Assembly: GCA_947683425.1 (NCBI GenBank) | Contig: CANTUQ010000119.1 | Location: 6,473,001 to 6,537,000 of the forward strand | Direction: 5' to 3' | DNA from: Excoecaria cochinchinensis | Taxonomy: Eukaryota > Streptophyta > Magnoliopsida > Malpighiales > Euphorbiaceae | Length of the DNA: 64,000 nt | Shown here: positions 11,812-20,960 of the stretch, one piece after another | Numbering within the stretch: position 1 is the first letter of the stretch | Layout of the letters: each line of letters begins with the position of its first letter | Position numbers and translations under genes: made by a program | The notes under the pieces: generated by a model | Databases searched by the model: none | Told to the model about the DNA's origin: nothing | What the model saw: only the letters and a program-made list of their open reading frames with translations

Positions 11812-14800
11812 TCATACTACTAGGGGGTAAATGGGGTGTGACAATTCTCCCCTACTAATAAGAATTTCGTCCTCGAAATTCTCACCTGAACTGAACAATT
11901 GCGGATACCGAGCTCTCATTGACTCTTCGGTTTCCCAAGTTGCTTCTTCGATTCCATGGTGATCCCATAATACTTTAACCAAAGGAATCTGTTTACTCCT
12001 TAATTGTCTTACCTCTCGGGCTAAAATAGCTTTTGGTTCCTCATCATAAGAAAAATCAGGCTGCACTTGCACATCTTGAACCGATAAAACATGTGAAGGA
12101 TCTGATCTATATCGACGAAGCATCGAAACATGGAACACATCGTGCAACTTTGATAACTCCATCGGTAGCGCTAATCTATAGGCTACAGGTCCCACTTTAG
12201 CCAAAATCTCATAAGGTCCAATGAAACGAGGACTCAGCTTACCCTTCTTTCCAAATCGAATTACTCTCCTCCAAGGAGAAACTTTAAGGAAAACTTTGTC
12301 CCCGATCTCAAAATGCACATCTTTCCTTTTCAAATTGGCATAAGACTTCTGTCGATCCTTGGCTGCCTTCAAATTCCGCTGTACAACTCTGATTTTATCT
12401 TCAGTATCTCTAACCAAGTCTGGTCCAATAATAGATCTCTCGGATAGCTCGGTCCAACAAACCGGAGTCCTACACTGACGGCCATACAAAGCCTCATATG
12501 GTGCCATACCGATACTCGTCTGAAAACTGTTGTTGTAGGCAAACTCCATCAACGATACATATCTGTCCCAACTACCCGGAAAATCTAAAGCACAAGCTCT
12601 CATCATATCCTCCAGAATCTGAATAACTCGCTCTGACTGACCATCGGTCTGAGGATGAAACGCTGTACTGAAATTCAACCTAGTGCCCAAAGCTCTCTGT
12701 AACTCCTTCCAAAACTTGGAAGTAAACCTCGGATCCCGATCTGACACTATGGACAAAGGCACACCATGCAACCGAACTATCTCATCCACATAGATACTAG
12801 CTAATCTGTCCATGGAGTAGTCCACTCTAACTGGCAAGAAGTGAGCTGATTTCGTAAGCCGATCCACAATAACCCAGACCGAATCATGTTTCCTCTGAGT
12901 CAAAGGCAAACCAGAAACAAAGTCCATGGTGATATCATTCCATTTCCACTCAGGAATGGATAAAGGCATAAGCAAACCTGAAGGAACCTGATGCTCAGCC
13001 TTTACCTGCTGACAAGTCAAGCACTTGGAAACAAAATCCACTATGTCACGCTTCATACCGGACCACCAATAGAATTGCTTTATATCTCTATACATTTTCT
13101 CACTGCCTGGATGCATAGTAAAGACTGAACTATGCGCCTCACTCATGAGCTGTCTCCTCAAGTCCTCAGACTCTGGCACACATAAACGATCTCTGAACAT
13201 AAGTACCTCATCCTGAACTGAGAACTCTGACTGCTTACCCGATCTAACCTCATTCACAATCCGCTGAAGTCTCACATCATCTCTCTGAGCATCCACTATC
13301 CTTTGTCTCCAAATAGGCTTCACACGCAACTGGGCAAGCAAAGCCCCATCAGAACCAAATCGCCATCTGAATCGCCTCAAGAACAAGGCTGAAACCAATT
13401 TCCGACTCAAAGCATCTGCAACTACATTGGCCTTACCAGGATGGTAATCCACAATGCAGTCGTAGTCCTTAAATAACTCCAACCATCGGCGTTGTCTCAT
13501 GTTCAACTCCTTCTGTGAAAGGAAGTACTTTAAACTCTTGTGGTCCGAGAAGATTCTACACTTTTCCCCATACAAATAATGACGCCAAATTTTCAAAGCA
13601 AATATCACAGCTGCCAGCTCAAGATCATGTGTCGGATAGTTCTTCTCATGTGGCTTCAACTGACGAGAAGCATAAGCCACTACTTTTCCTTCCTGCATCA
13701 GTACACATCCAAGACCAACTCCAGAAGCATCACTGTAAATAACAAACTCCTTACCCGAGATGGGTTGAGTAAGGATAGGAGCCTCAACAAGCAACTGCTT
13801 TAACCGATCAAAACAAGACTGACACCTGTCTGACCACTCAAATTTAACTCCTTTCCTCAACAATCTAGTCATAGGAGCAGCAATCACAGAAAATCCTTTA
13901 ACAAAACGACGGTAATAACCTGCTAAACCAAGGAAACTCCTCACTTCCTGAACATTTCTAGGCGCTTTCCAATCCACTATCGCCTCAATCTTGGCTGGAT
14001 CAACCTGAATACCTCTAGCTGAAACAATGTGACCCAAGAATGATACTTCTCGAAGCCAAAAGTCACACTTACTAAGCTTAGCAAACAATTGATGCTCTCT
14101 CAACATCTGCAAAACCAATCTGAGATGCTCCTCATGCTCACTCTCATTCTTGGAATACACCAAGATGTCATCAATAAACACTACTACAAATCGATCTAAG
14201 TATGGCCTAAATACACGATTCATCAGATCCATAAAAGCCGCTGGAGCATTTGTCAAACCAAACGGCATCACAAGAAACTCATAGTGGCCATACCTAGTCC
14301 GAAATGCAGTCTTAACCACATCTGCATCCTGAACACGAAGCTGGTAATACCCTGATCGAAGATCTATCTTGGAAAAGACACCCGCACCTCGAAGCTGATC
14401 AAATAAATCCTCAATCCTAGGCAAGGGATACTTGTTCTTCACTGTAACTTTATTAATCTGGCGGTAGTCAATACACATCCGCAGGGATCCATCTTTCTTC
14501 TTGACAAACAGCACTGGAGCTCCCCAAGGAGATATGCTAGGTCGAATAAACCCCTTATCCAATAACTCTTGTAGCTGGGATTTAAGTTCCCTCAACTCTA
14601 CAGGAGCCATCCGATAAGGTGCTCTCGAAATAGGTGCAGTACCTGGCATAATCTCAATGGACAACTCAACCTCTCTCTCAGGAGGTAAACCAGGCAACTC
14701 GCTCGGGAACACATCACTAAACTCCCGCGCTACAGGGATGTCCTCAATCTGAACCTGATCCCTCCTGGAATCTAACACAACGGCTAGAAAAGCCTCACAA

Positions 14801-16443
14801 CCTTTCCTGATGAATTTCTTAACTTGCATCGCCGAGATCACATTATTCAACGAACTAGCACCCAAACCTTTCAGAAACACAAGAGACTGACTTCTATCCC
14901 GAAGTACAACTGTCTTCCTATGGCAATCAACTACAGCCCGATGCTTATCTAACCAGTCCATACCCAGAATCAAATCAAACTCTCTGAAAGGTAACTCAAT
15001 CAGATCCGCTGGAAGCACAGCTCCCTCAACAATCAGAGGACAACTCCTAAAAACTCTACTCACACTGACACTATGCCCTAATGGACTGGTCACACAAATC
15101 TCATAATCTAACTGATCAACTGAATGCAATTTATCAACAATTTTATCTGTGCACAAATATGAGTGTGTGGAACCAGGATCAATTAGAGCATACAACTCAG
15201 TGTCATGGAGTAAGAACTTACCAACAATAACATCAGGCGCATCCTGCTCAACTCTGGCTCTCATAGCATATGCTCTAATGGCACCCTGAGGAGGATGCTC
15301 AACGGACTCAAAAGCAGCACCATCTCTATGCCGACCACCTCTACCTCGACCTCGGCCTCTGCCACGGGTAGCCTGGGAAGCATTCGAACCAACCCTACTG
15401 CCCTCTCTCTGAGAACCCGAATCCTCCTGCCCTCTCGGACAACCAGCCAACTGATGCTCAGAACTCCCACACCTGAAGCATGCACCGGTGAGCCACCTAC
15501 ACTCACCCCGATGTGACTTACTACAGTGAGGACAAACTGGTGTAGTCTCAGCTCTACCACCCCTACCAGAACCTGACATAGCTGTAGAACCCTGACGTCT
15601 ACCTCTAAAAGCCGGACCAGATGCTGACTCATCCTGTGGGTTCCTAGATCTCTTACTCGAAGAATATCCTCCACGAGAAGAACTCCTCCTCTGAGCTCTC
15701 TCTCTCATCACAGTCTCATTCAACTCAGCTCTCACAGCAGCCTCAACAATCTGATAATAGCTAACCCCAGGTATACACATCAAGGAAATCAAAGCAATCT
15801 TTAATGACTCATTTAATCCAGCCTCGAAATGCTTGCATCTAAAGTCATCAGTCATAACTCCTCGAGGGGCATAGCGAGATAACCTGTTGAACTCTTTCTC
15901 ATACTCAGCTACTGACAATGCTCTCTGTCTCAAACCCAAAAACTGTGCCCATCTAGAATCTCTATAGGTCTGGGTAATGTACTTCTTTGTGAACTCACCC
16001 TCAAAGAACTCCCATGTAATCGGATCCGGTAACTGAGGATGCCTACAAACCAATTCCCACCATTCAAAAGCAGACCCCTGAAGAAGAGCTAATGCACACT
16101 CTGCCTGCTGGTCGGGAGGACACCGAATCTCCCTCAAAGCACGCTTGACTTTATCTAACCATCTCTCTGCCAACTCAGATTCATTCAAACCAGTACCATA
16201 AAAATCTTCAACTCCTGCCCTTCTCAAATTCTCCATAGGTGCTCTAGGAGCAGTCACTCTCTCCAAAACCCTAGCCATGTCCTGATGCAACCTGAACATA
16301 GCCTCTAAGGGCATGGCTGCGGCCTCGGGCTGGACCCTAGCATGCTGAGCCGACACAGTAACAGAAATAGACTGATCTACAGCTGGAGGATTCACACTCT
16401 CGGCGGATTCCTCACGCGCACCATGGGCAGAATTAGAAGCCAT
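11812..16443 (-). CDS. Intact Tekay gag-pol polyprotein, 1543 aa
   Basis: This single open frame makes all the proteins needed for retrotransposition. The ATG at 16443 begins MASNSAHG, 105 nt after the primer site. Domains by residue: gag capsid-like (about 70-240), two zinc knuckles (CPHCSKSHRGEC 304-315; CFRCGSSEHQLAGC 322-335), protease (DPGS at 422), RT (FIDD 756-759), RNase H (YSDAS, Asp 905), integrase HHCC (His 1104 and 1111, Cys 1141 and 1144), integrase catalytic Asp 1174, Asp 1235 and Glu 1271 (DD35E), GPY/F region (about 1408) and a chromodomain (about 1468-1520, VLWDHHGIEEATWE), which in this clade is thought to steer integration to heterochromatin. The last ten codons and the stop lie inside the 3' LTR. 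No catalytic residue is missing. Confidence 0.96.
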   Translation of the reverse strand: MASNSAHGAREESAESVNPPAVDQSISVTVSAQHARVQPEAAAMPLEAMFRLHQDMARVLERVTAPRAPMENLRRAGVEDFYGTGLNESELAERWLDKVKRALREIRCPPDQQAECALALLQGSAFEWWELVCRHPQLPDPITWEFFEGEFTKKYITQTYRDSRWAQFLGLRQRALSVAEYEKEFNRLSRYAPRGVMTDDFRCKHFEAGLNESLKIALISLMCIPGVSYYQIVEAAVRAELNETVMRERAQRRSSSRGGYSSSKRSRNPQDESASGPAFRGRRQGSTAMSGSGRGGRAETTPVCPHCSKSHRGECRWLTGACFRCGSSEHQLAGCPRGQEDSGSQREGSRVGSNASQATRGRGRGRGRGGRHRDGAAFESVEHPPQGAIRAYAMRARVEQDAPDVIVGKFLLHDTELYALIDPGSTHSYLCTDKIVDKLHSVDQLDYEICVTSPLGHSVSVSRVFRSCPLIVEGAVLPADLIELPFREFDLILGMDWLDKHRAVVDCHRKTVVLRDRSQSLVFLKGLGASSLNNVISAMQVKKFIRKGCEAFLAVVLDSRRDQVQIEDIPVAREFSDVFPSELPGLPPEREVELSIEIMPGTAPISRAPYRMAPVELRELKSQLQELLDKGFIRPSISPWGAPVLFVKKKDGSLRMCIDYRQINKVTVKNKYPLPRIEDLFDQLRGAGVFSKIDLRSGYYQLRVQDADVVKTAFRTRYGHYEFLVMPFGLTNAPAAFMDLMNRVFRPYLDRFVVVFIDDILVYSKNESEHEEHLRLVLQMLREHQLFAKLSKCDFWLREVSFLGHIVSARGIQVDPAKIEAIVDWKAPRNVQEVRSFLGLAGYYRRFVKGFSVIAAPMTRLLRKGVKFEWSDRCQSCFDRLKQLLVEAPILTQPISGKEFVIYSDASGVGLGCVLMQEGKVVAYASRQLKPHEKNYPTHDLELAAVIFALKIWRHYLYGEKCRIFSDHKSLKYFLSQKELNMRQRRWLELFKDYDCIVDYHPGKANVVADALSRKLVSALFLRRFRWRFGSDGALLAQLRVKPIWRQRIVDAQRDDVRLQRIVNEVRSGKQSEFSVQDEVLMFRDRLCVPESEDLRRQLMSEAHSSVFTMHPGSEKMYRDIKQFYWWSGMKRDIVDFVSKCLTCQQVKAEHQVPSGLLMPLSIPEWKWNDITMDFVSGLPLTQRKHDSVWVIVDRLTKSAHFLPVRVDYSMDRLASIYVDEIVRLHGVPLSIVSDRDPRFTSKFWKELQRALGTRLNFSTAFHPQTDGQSERVIQILEDMMRACALDFPGSWDRYVSLMEFAYNNSFQTSIGMAPYEALYGRQCRTPVCWTELSERSIIGPDLVRDTEDKIRVVQRNLKAAKDRQKSYANLKRKDVHFEIGDKVFLKVSPWRRVIRFGKKGKLSPRFIGPYEILAKVGPVAYRLALPMELSKLHDVFHVSMLRRYRSDPSHVLSVQDVQVQPDFSYDEEPKAILAREVRQLRSKQIPLVKVLWDHHGIEEATWETEESMRARYPQLFSSGENFEDEILISRGELSHPIYPLVV
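11844..11855 (-). other. Polypurine tract of the intact Tekay element
   Basis: The minus strand reads GTAGGGGAGAAT directly before the 3' LTR (TGTCACACCCC). The tract primes plus-strand DNA synthesis. Just upstream, 11861-11880 forms the inverted repeat GAATTTCG-TCCT-CGAAATTC, found at the same place in the two other Tekay-type elements with internal sequence (near 32801 and 37530). Confidence 0.8.
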
Positions 16444-16548
16444 CTAAACAAACAAGAAACAACCGTATCGGCCAACACAGATCTAGACTCATACACATCT
16501 AAGAAACTCAAAACAATCACAATAACACCCAGAAATGCCTAAACTTAT

Positions 16549-16560
16549 GCTCTGATACCA
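16549..16560 (-). other. Primer-binding site, tRNA-iMet type
   Basis: The minus strand reads TGGTATCAGAGC, the standard match to the 3' end of plant initiator tRNA-Met. It lies 5 nt (GTTAG) after the 5' LTR end at 16566. It marks the start of minus-strand cDNA synthesis. Confidence 0.9.
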
Positions 16561-16565
16561 CTAAC

Positions 16566-19425
16566 TGTGACACCCCCTTCCCATACGTAAGCGATCCCAT
16601 CCGATAAGGAGTGAGATGCCGTATGAGACAAGGTGTCAACAAACAAAAGCAAAGCAAAATATACATCCATTCATAACATACATTCCGAAATACAGAATAA
16701 TTAAAAACTTTACATGCAGAAAGCATAAGCTGATCATGCATTACTATAATTAAACTATTACAAATGCGGAAGCTGATACAGAGAGTTCTATACAAACAAA
16801 ATCATCACAAATACAAAACTGAGCCCTACACTAAAACCCTCCTGTGTTGGCTTGATGACGTCGACTCTCTCAAAGCAAAACGCCTTCCACACCTGCACGG
16901 GTAAAAACACCGTGCTAAGCGATAAACGCTTAGTGGGGAACCACACATAAATTATGGACGGCCACTCACAGTGGTCGTCAAGGCATAACACATTCACTAT
17001 GGCAGAATGCAAGGACTATTGCATAATTCATATAAGCATGCTCGTATTTAAAAGCCATACATTCAATATCTCATAATCATATACATTACAGAGTAAACCA
17101 GCATGTATTTCATCATTAAACTCATTCAGATATTCCATTCAAAGTCAGATCAGATCAGAACATTTCCATTAACATTTAAATAACACCTGCTGACTCTAGA
17201 CAGTGGATAACGAGTGTACTGAGGGTACCTTACGGGTACAAATCGAATACTGAGGGTACCTCACAGGTACAAGTCAAATATTACCTCATTTATCAAAACA
17301 TGTTATTTATATACTGAGGGAATCTTCAACAAGATTCTATACTGAAGGGTTCGCGAGGAACCAAACGGGGACCTGATCGGGGTCCGAACTGAACTGAGGG
17401 CTGCAGCTAAAAGACTCTATTAGGCATGCCTAACTATCCACTAGACTGACTCTCGCAGGTCATGCATAACACAATTCACATTTAGTTAAAGCATAATATG
17501 GCATACAAATATTTAGCATAGCAAAAATACAATTATAAGATGTAAAGCATATAAGAAGACATTAAATAACGTTTAGATAGCTTATATAATATTCAAATCA
17601 CAAGTTCTTGCTTCCTAATTAAATTAGATTTAATCAAATAATATATTAGGTTTAATGCCTTAATCATAAATTATACACATGTTATATAATTCTCGTCATG
17701 AGTATTTATTCATCTAGCAAATTATACTTATAGTTTAATTCATGGTTAATCATCATATTAATTAATTTTTTCGTTATAAGAATTTATTCAATTCATAGGT
17801 AATTTAATTATATATCCTCATTACCTAATTATTTAATAAGTAATATTAAATTTTTCAGGCATTTCTAGACACTTTGGGGCTAATTCGGAGGTGTAGGATC
17901 GATTCTAGGATGAATTGGTGAAGAGGAACAATTTTTATTAAAACACAGCTGTGCTTTTTATAAAGCACAGCTGTGCTCTGCTGTATATGGTCGATCTAAA
18001 AGCCAAAACACAGCTGTGTCATACCCAAAAGCACAGCTGTGCTTTCCAACCAGTTCCCAAACATTATTAAACACAGGGCAGAATTAATTTACTGAATCTA
18101 TATGCATTTTTGAACTACTAAATGACATTTTTAGACAAACTTATCTTCATAACAATTAATCCTCAAGATGTTATCTTTCTAGTGACAAAATTTCAGATCA
18201 TTTGGAACGAAAATCGGGGAGATATACTCAAATTTCTCTACCCTGTTCCACAGACACACCTGATGCTTTTTGCTACTGTAATGGGCGATTTTAAAATAGT
18301 TAGAGTCCGAATTAAATTATAGTTACTTCTACAAAGTTTTAGATACGGAAGTTTTGGTTCTAACCCAACTGGAATCATGTATTTTGGAGTGCTAAAACTC
18401 AACTTATACTAAAAAGAATGACCAAAGGTCAATCTGACCCTCAAAAACAGATTTGCACTATGAAGTTCAACAAGCTTCATACCAACTCATTTGACACCAT
18501 TAATTCACCAAATTTAATCCAAACAATCACAACACATAAATTAACATCTCAGAATACTCAATTCAGTTATTAAAAACCATTAACACATAAATCAACAAAC
18601 CAATTCCCAAACCTGAAAATTAGGAGCTCAATTACTTGACTCCACTGGATCCAGCAACCTCTTTGCCTTTAGGATCGCGAGGAGGCTCAACTAAGCATCA
18701 AACCACAAAAATACACAAACTCAAAACCCTAACTTACAAATCCAAAACCAGAAAATATGAAGAAGAAAGAAGAAGAAGAAGAAGACTACACAAAAGAGAT
18801 GCATGAACTCACTAATTAATGCAAAGTGTGATCAATTCCCACCACCAAGGGCTTGAATCCAAGCTTAGAGAAAACAAAAGAAGAGCAAAGAAGAAGAAGG
18901 AGATGAGGAGGGGAGGAGGCTACGGGAAAATGAAGAGCAAATTCTGCTCTTACCCTTTTCTATTTCTTTTTCTTTTTCTTTTCCTAACCCTAACACTTGT
19001 CACTTTCCTATTGGTGGAAACTAATCATTCACACCTAACCATCATATGTCAATCACACACCATAAAACACTCTAATAATGCACCCCACATATGTATGAGC
19101 AACACACACAATGATACCCCATATAGATTCCTTCTACAATGGTATGCTCACTACACACAATCAAAACCCAACTTAAAACACCCTACTAATGTGTGAGTAA
19201 AACACACAATCACTACACCATTACTCACATCCCACAATGGTATATGCATGCACACACAAGTATCTCCCAACTAATTCACACCCTACTAACATATGTGCAC
19301 CCACATATTAAAATAACTCTTATAACATGCAATATACCCCACAATACCCTTGTCACATGCCAAAATACTTATAAATTTACACACATACTTGGCTCATACT
19401 ACTAGGGGGTAAATGGGGTGTGACA
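16566..19425 (-). repeat. 5' LTR of the intact Tekay element
   Basis: This LTR is 2860 bp, the same length as the 3' LTR and offset by 7582 bp. Three differences were seen by eye. It carries the same hairpin module (16915-16933), hairpin array and palindrome array (17940-18048), and a GAA repeat (18759-18785). It should contain the element's promoter. A clear TATA box is visible only in the decayed relative at 33142. Confidence 0.95.
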
Positions 19426-19430
19426 ACTAG
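19426..19430. repeat. Right TSD of the intact Tekay element (ACTAG)
   Basis: Perfect match to 8979-8983. Confidence 0.95.
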
Positions 19431-20041
19431 TCAATGGCATGGGCGGTCAGGCTCAGACAAAAGTATTCTACCTTCTGCTTCTTGGACAACGTGGTCCCCT
19501 TCATGACCAGAGAATATTGTTTCACATGAGCAGTTGGATCAGAAGTTCCATCAAATTTCGGCACGTCTGGCATTTTAAAGTTATAAGGGATCGGGTCCTC
19601 TCCCTCCAATTCCTTATCCTCTGGGTTCATTCCTTGACCCCTGCTCAACATACGAGCCATAGCTTCGAACCTCTCTTCCATTTTCATTAAAATGAAGTCA
19701 TCGACCTGAGGTGCCTTCCCCCTCTCAGGTGCAAGGCTCATCCTATCATCCTCGATATCATCAATTCTCAGCACGGGCCTTCTTCTCTGCTCTTCCGAGG
19801 CTACTGACCTTAACTCTACTGGCGGCGGCCTAACAGGCTCTTCTCGTCTTTTAACCCTTTCTTCCTCTGGCTCATTTTGTCTCACTGGAGGAGGAGGAGG
19901 AGGAGGATTCTGTGGAGCATTCTGCTGTGCCAAGGCGGTCAACATATTCATCATCCTACCCTCGAATTCATCAAATTGCCGGCCCACTTCTTCCGCAATC
20001 ATGGCCCTGGTGGCGTCATCCCCCCTAGGCGAGTTTGCCAT
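19427..20041 (-). pseudogene. Tat-A gag, N-terminal part
   Basis: The ATG at 20041-20039 begins MANSPRGDDATRAM, the same start as the Tat-B fragment at 23941. A coiled or helical N-terminus is followed by a Pro-rich stretch (QNPPPPPPPVRQNEPEEE) and the capsid-like segment MPDVPKFDGTSDPTAHVKQY. After AHAID comes TAG (19429-19427), inside the Tekay TSD. Removing the insertion joins this end to YHSLDRRTKEDWD (8978 leftwards) in the same frame, so only the TAG interrupts. Gag forms the virus-like particle that packages the element RNA. Confidence 0.88.
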
Positions 20042-20942
20042 CTGAAATACAGTACCGCTGATTTCTGATAAGATTTCTGGTAGACCCTCTGTATCTGACA
20101 GCTCAGGAGTAGGAACTCGGATCAGTCGTTCGGTTGGTGATCTAGTCCACCTGGGAAGATCTATGATGGCTGCAGGGATAAGACGTTAGTCATGATGCAT
20201 GAAATGCAGGTATAATGCATGGTCGTGATATGCAACACTCACAGAGCACAAGCAAGCAAGTAGGTCCTTCCACCCTTATTTCTCCCACACACGTGGTCGT
20301 GCAGTCTCTTTCCTAGGTGGAATTAGCCCAGGGGTCAACGAGGGACCCGATGGACGCACATGGTGCGCGGCGAAAAACCGGCAGCATGACACTCCTATGC
20401 TAATGTACAAGCGGATGGATAATGATCGTCACGTATTTGGACGTTCCACAAATTTCGACATGGCCCTACCGAGGCATGATAGCCTTTGGCTAGGTTACCA
20501 AGCGAGACATCTGGACTCACCCAATACATGAAGGCCCATACAGCAAGCATGGAATTAAGGTTCATTTCACCTGTGGAAAGTAACTACGGCCATTACATGA
20601 GCTTTGGACAAGGGAGAAATTTCTTTAAGGCTACCCAAACATGATCCCTGCCGACAGGTCTATCTCATCACGAGCATAGCGACCGATCGGGTCATCATTT
20701 TGATATACCATTTGAGGTACGTGGCTTGGGCTGGTGATTATCCTTGACACTTCCCCAAATTGAATGAATATGAGGTCGTGCTTCAGGAATGCACCGGGGC
20801 TAGAAGAGGGACCAAACTAGCGTATTCTAAGGCTCTAATGATATGCAAATGCAAATTTGAGGGAAAGCGAATTTATGAGTTAAATTTTAATTATAAATGT
20901 TAAGCGAGGTATTTTGAAATTGAAATCTCGAACCATAAACTT
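20042..20942 (-). other. 5' leader of Tat-A
   Basis: About 900 bp lie between the primer site and gag. No convincing ORF is present. The same leader, diverged, is found at 26649-26820 and 28329-28950 (Tat-B), which confirms it as element sequence. Confidence 0.75.
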
Positions 20943-20959
20943 CCCCAGTGGAGTCGCCA
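20943..20959 (-). other. Primer-binding site, tRNA-Arg type (Tat-A)
   Basis: The minus strand reads TGGCGACTCCACTGGGG one base after the LTR end. It matches the 3' end of a plant tRNA-Arg of the type ending CCCCAGYGGAGTCG plus CCA (from memory of Arg-tRNA sequences). Tat/Ogre-type elements are known to use tRNA-Arg. Confidence 0.7.
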
Positions 20960-20960
20960 C

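Larger units (their letters stand above)
8984..11843 (-). repeat. 3' LTR of the intact Tekay element
   Basis: The 2860-bp LTR contains the conserved double hairpin (GCACGG..CCGTGC, then CTAAGCGATAAACGCTTAG at 9333-9351), a string of short hairpins (9640-9870) and an array of CACAGCTGTG palindromes (10358-10466). A GAA-rich microsatellite lies at 11177-11203. No convincing protein is encoded. The last codons of the element's gag-pol run 32 nt into this LTR (to 11812). Confidence 0.95.
8984..19425 (-). mobile_element. Complete Tekay/Del-type chromovirus, recently inserted
   Basis: This 10,442-bp Ty3/gypsy element is on the minus strand. It has two 2860-bp LTRs that both begin TGTGACACCCC and end GGGGTGTGACA on the plus strand, a tRNA-iMet primer site, a polypurine tract, one uninterrupted 1543-codon gag-pol and perfect ACTAG TSDs. 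The C-terminal chromodomain and long LTRs place it in the Tekay (Del) clade. Comparing the LTRs by eye showed three substitutions (9714/17296, 10661/18243, 10772/18354), about 0.1 percent, so the insertion is very young. It sits inside the gag gene of Tat-A. It is the only element in the window that looks capable of autonomous movement. Confidence 0.95.
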
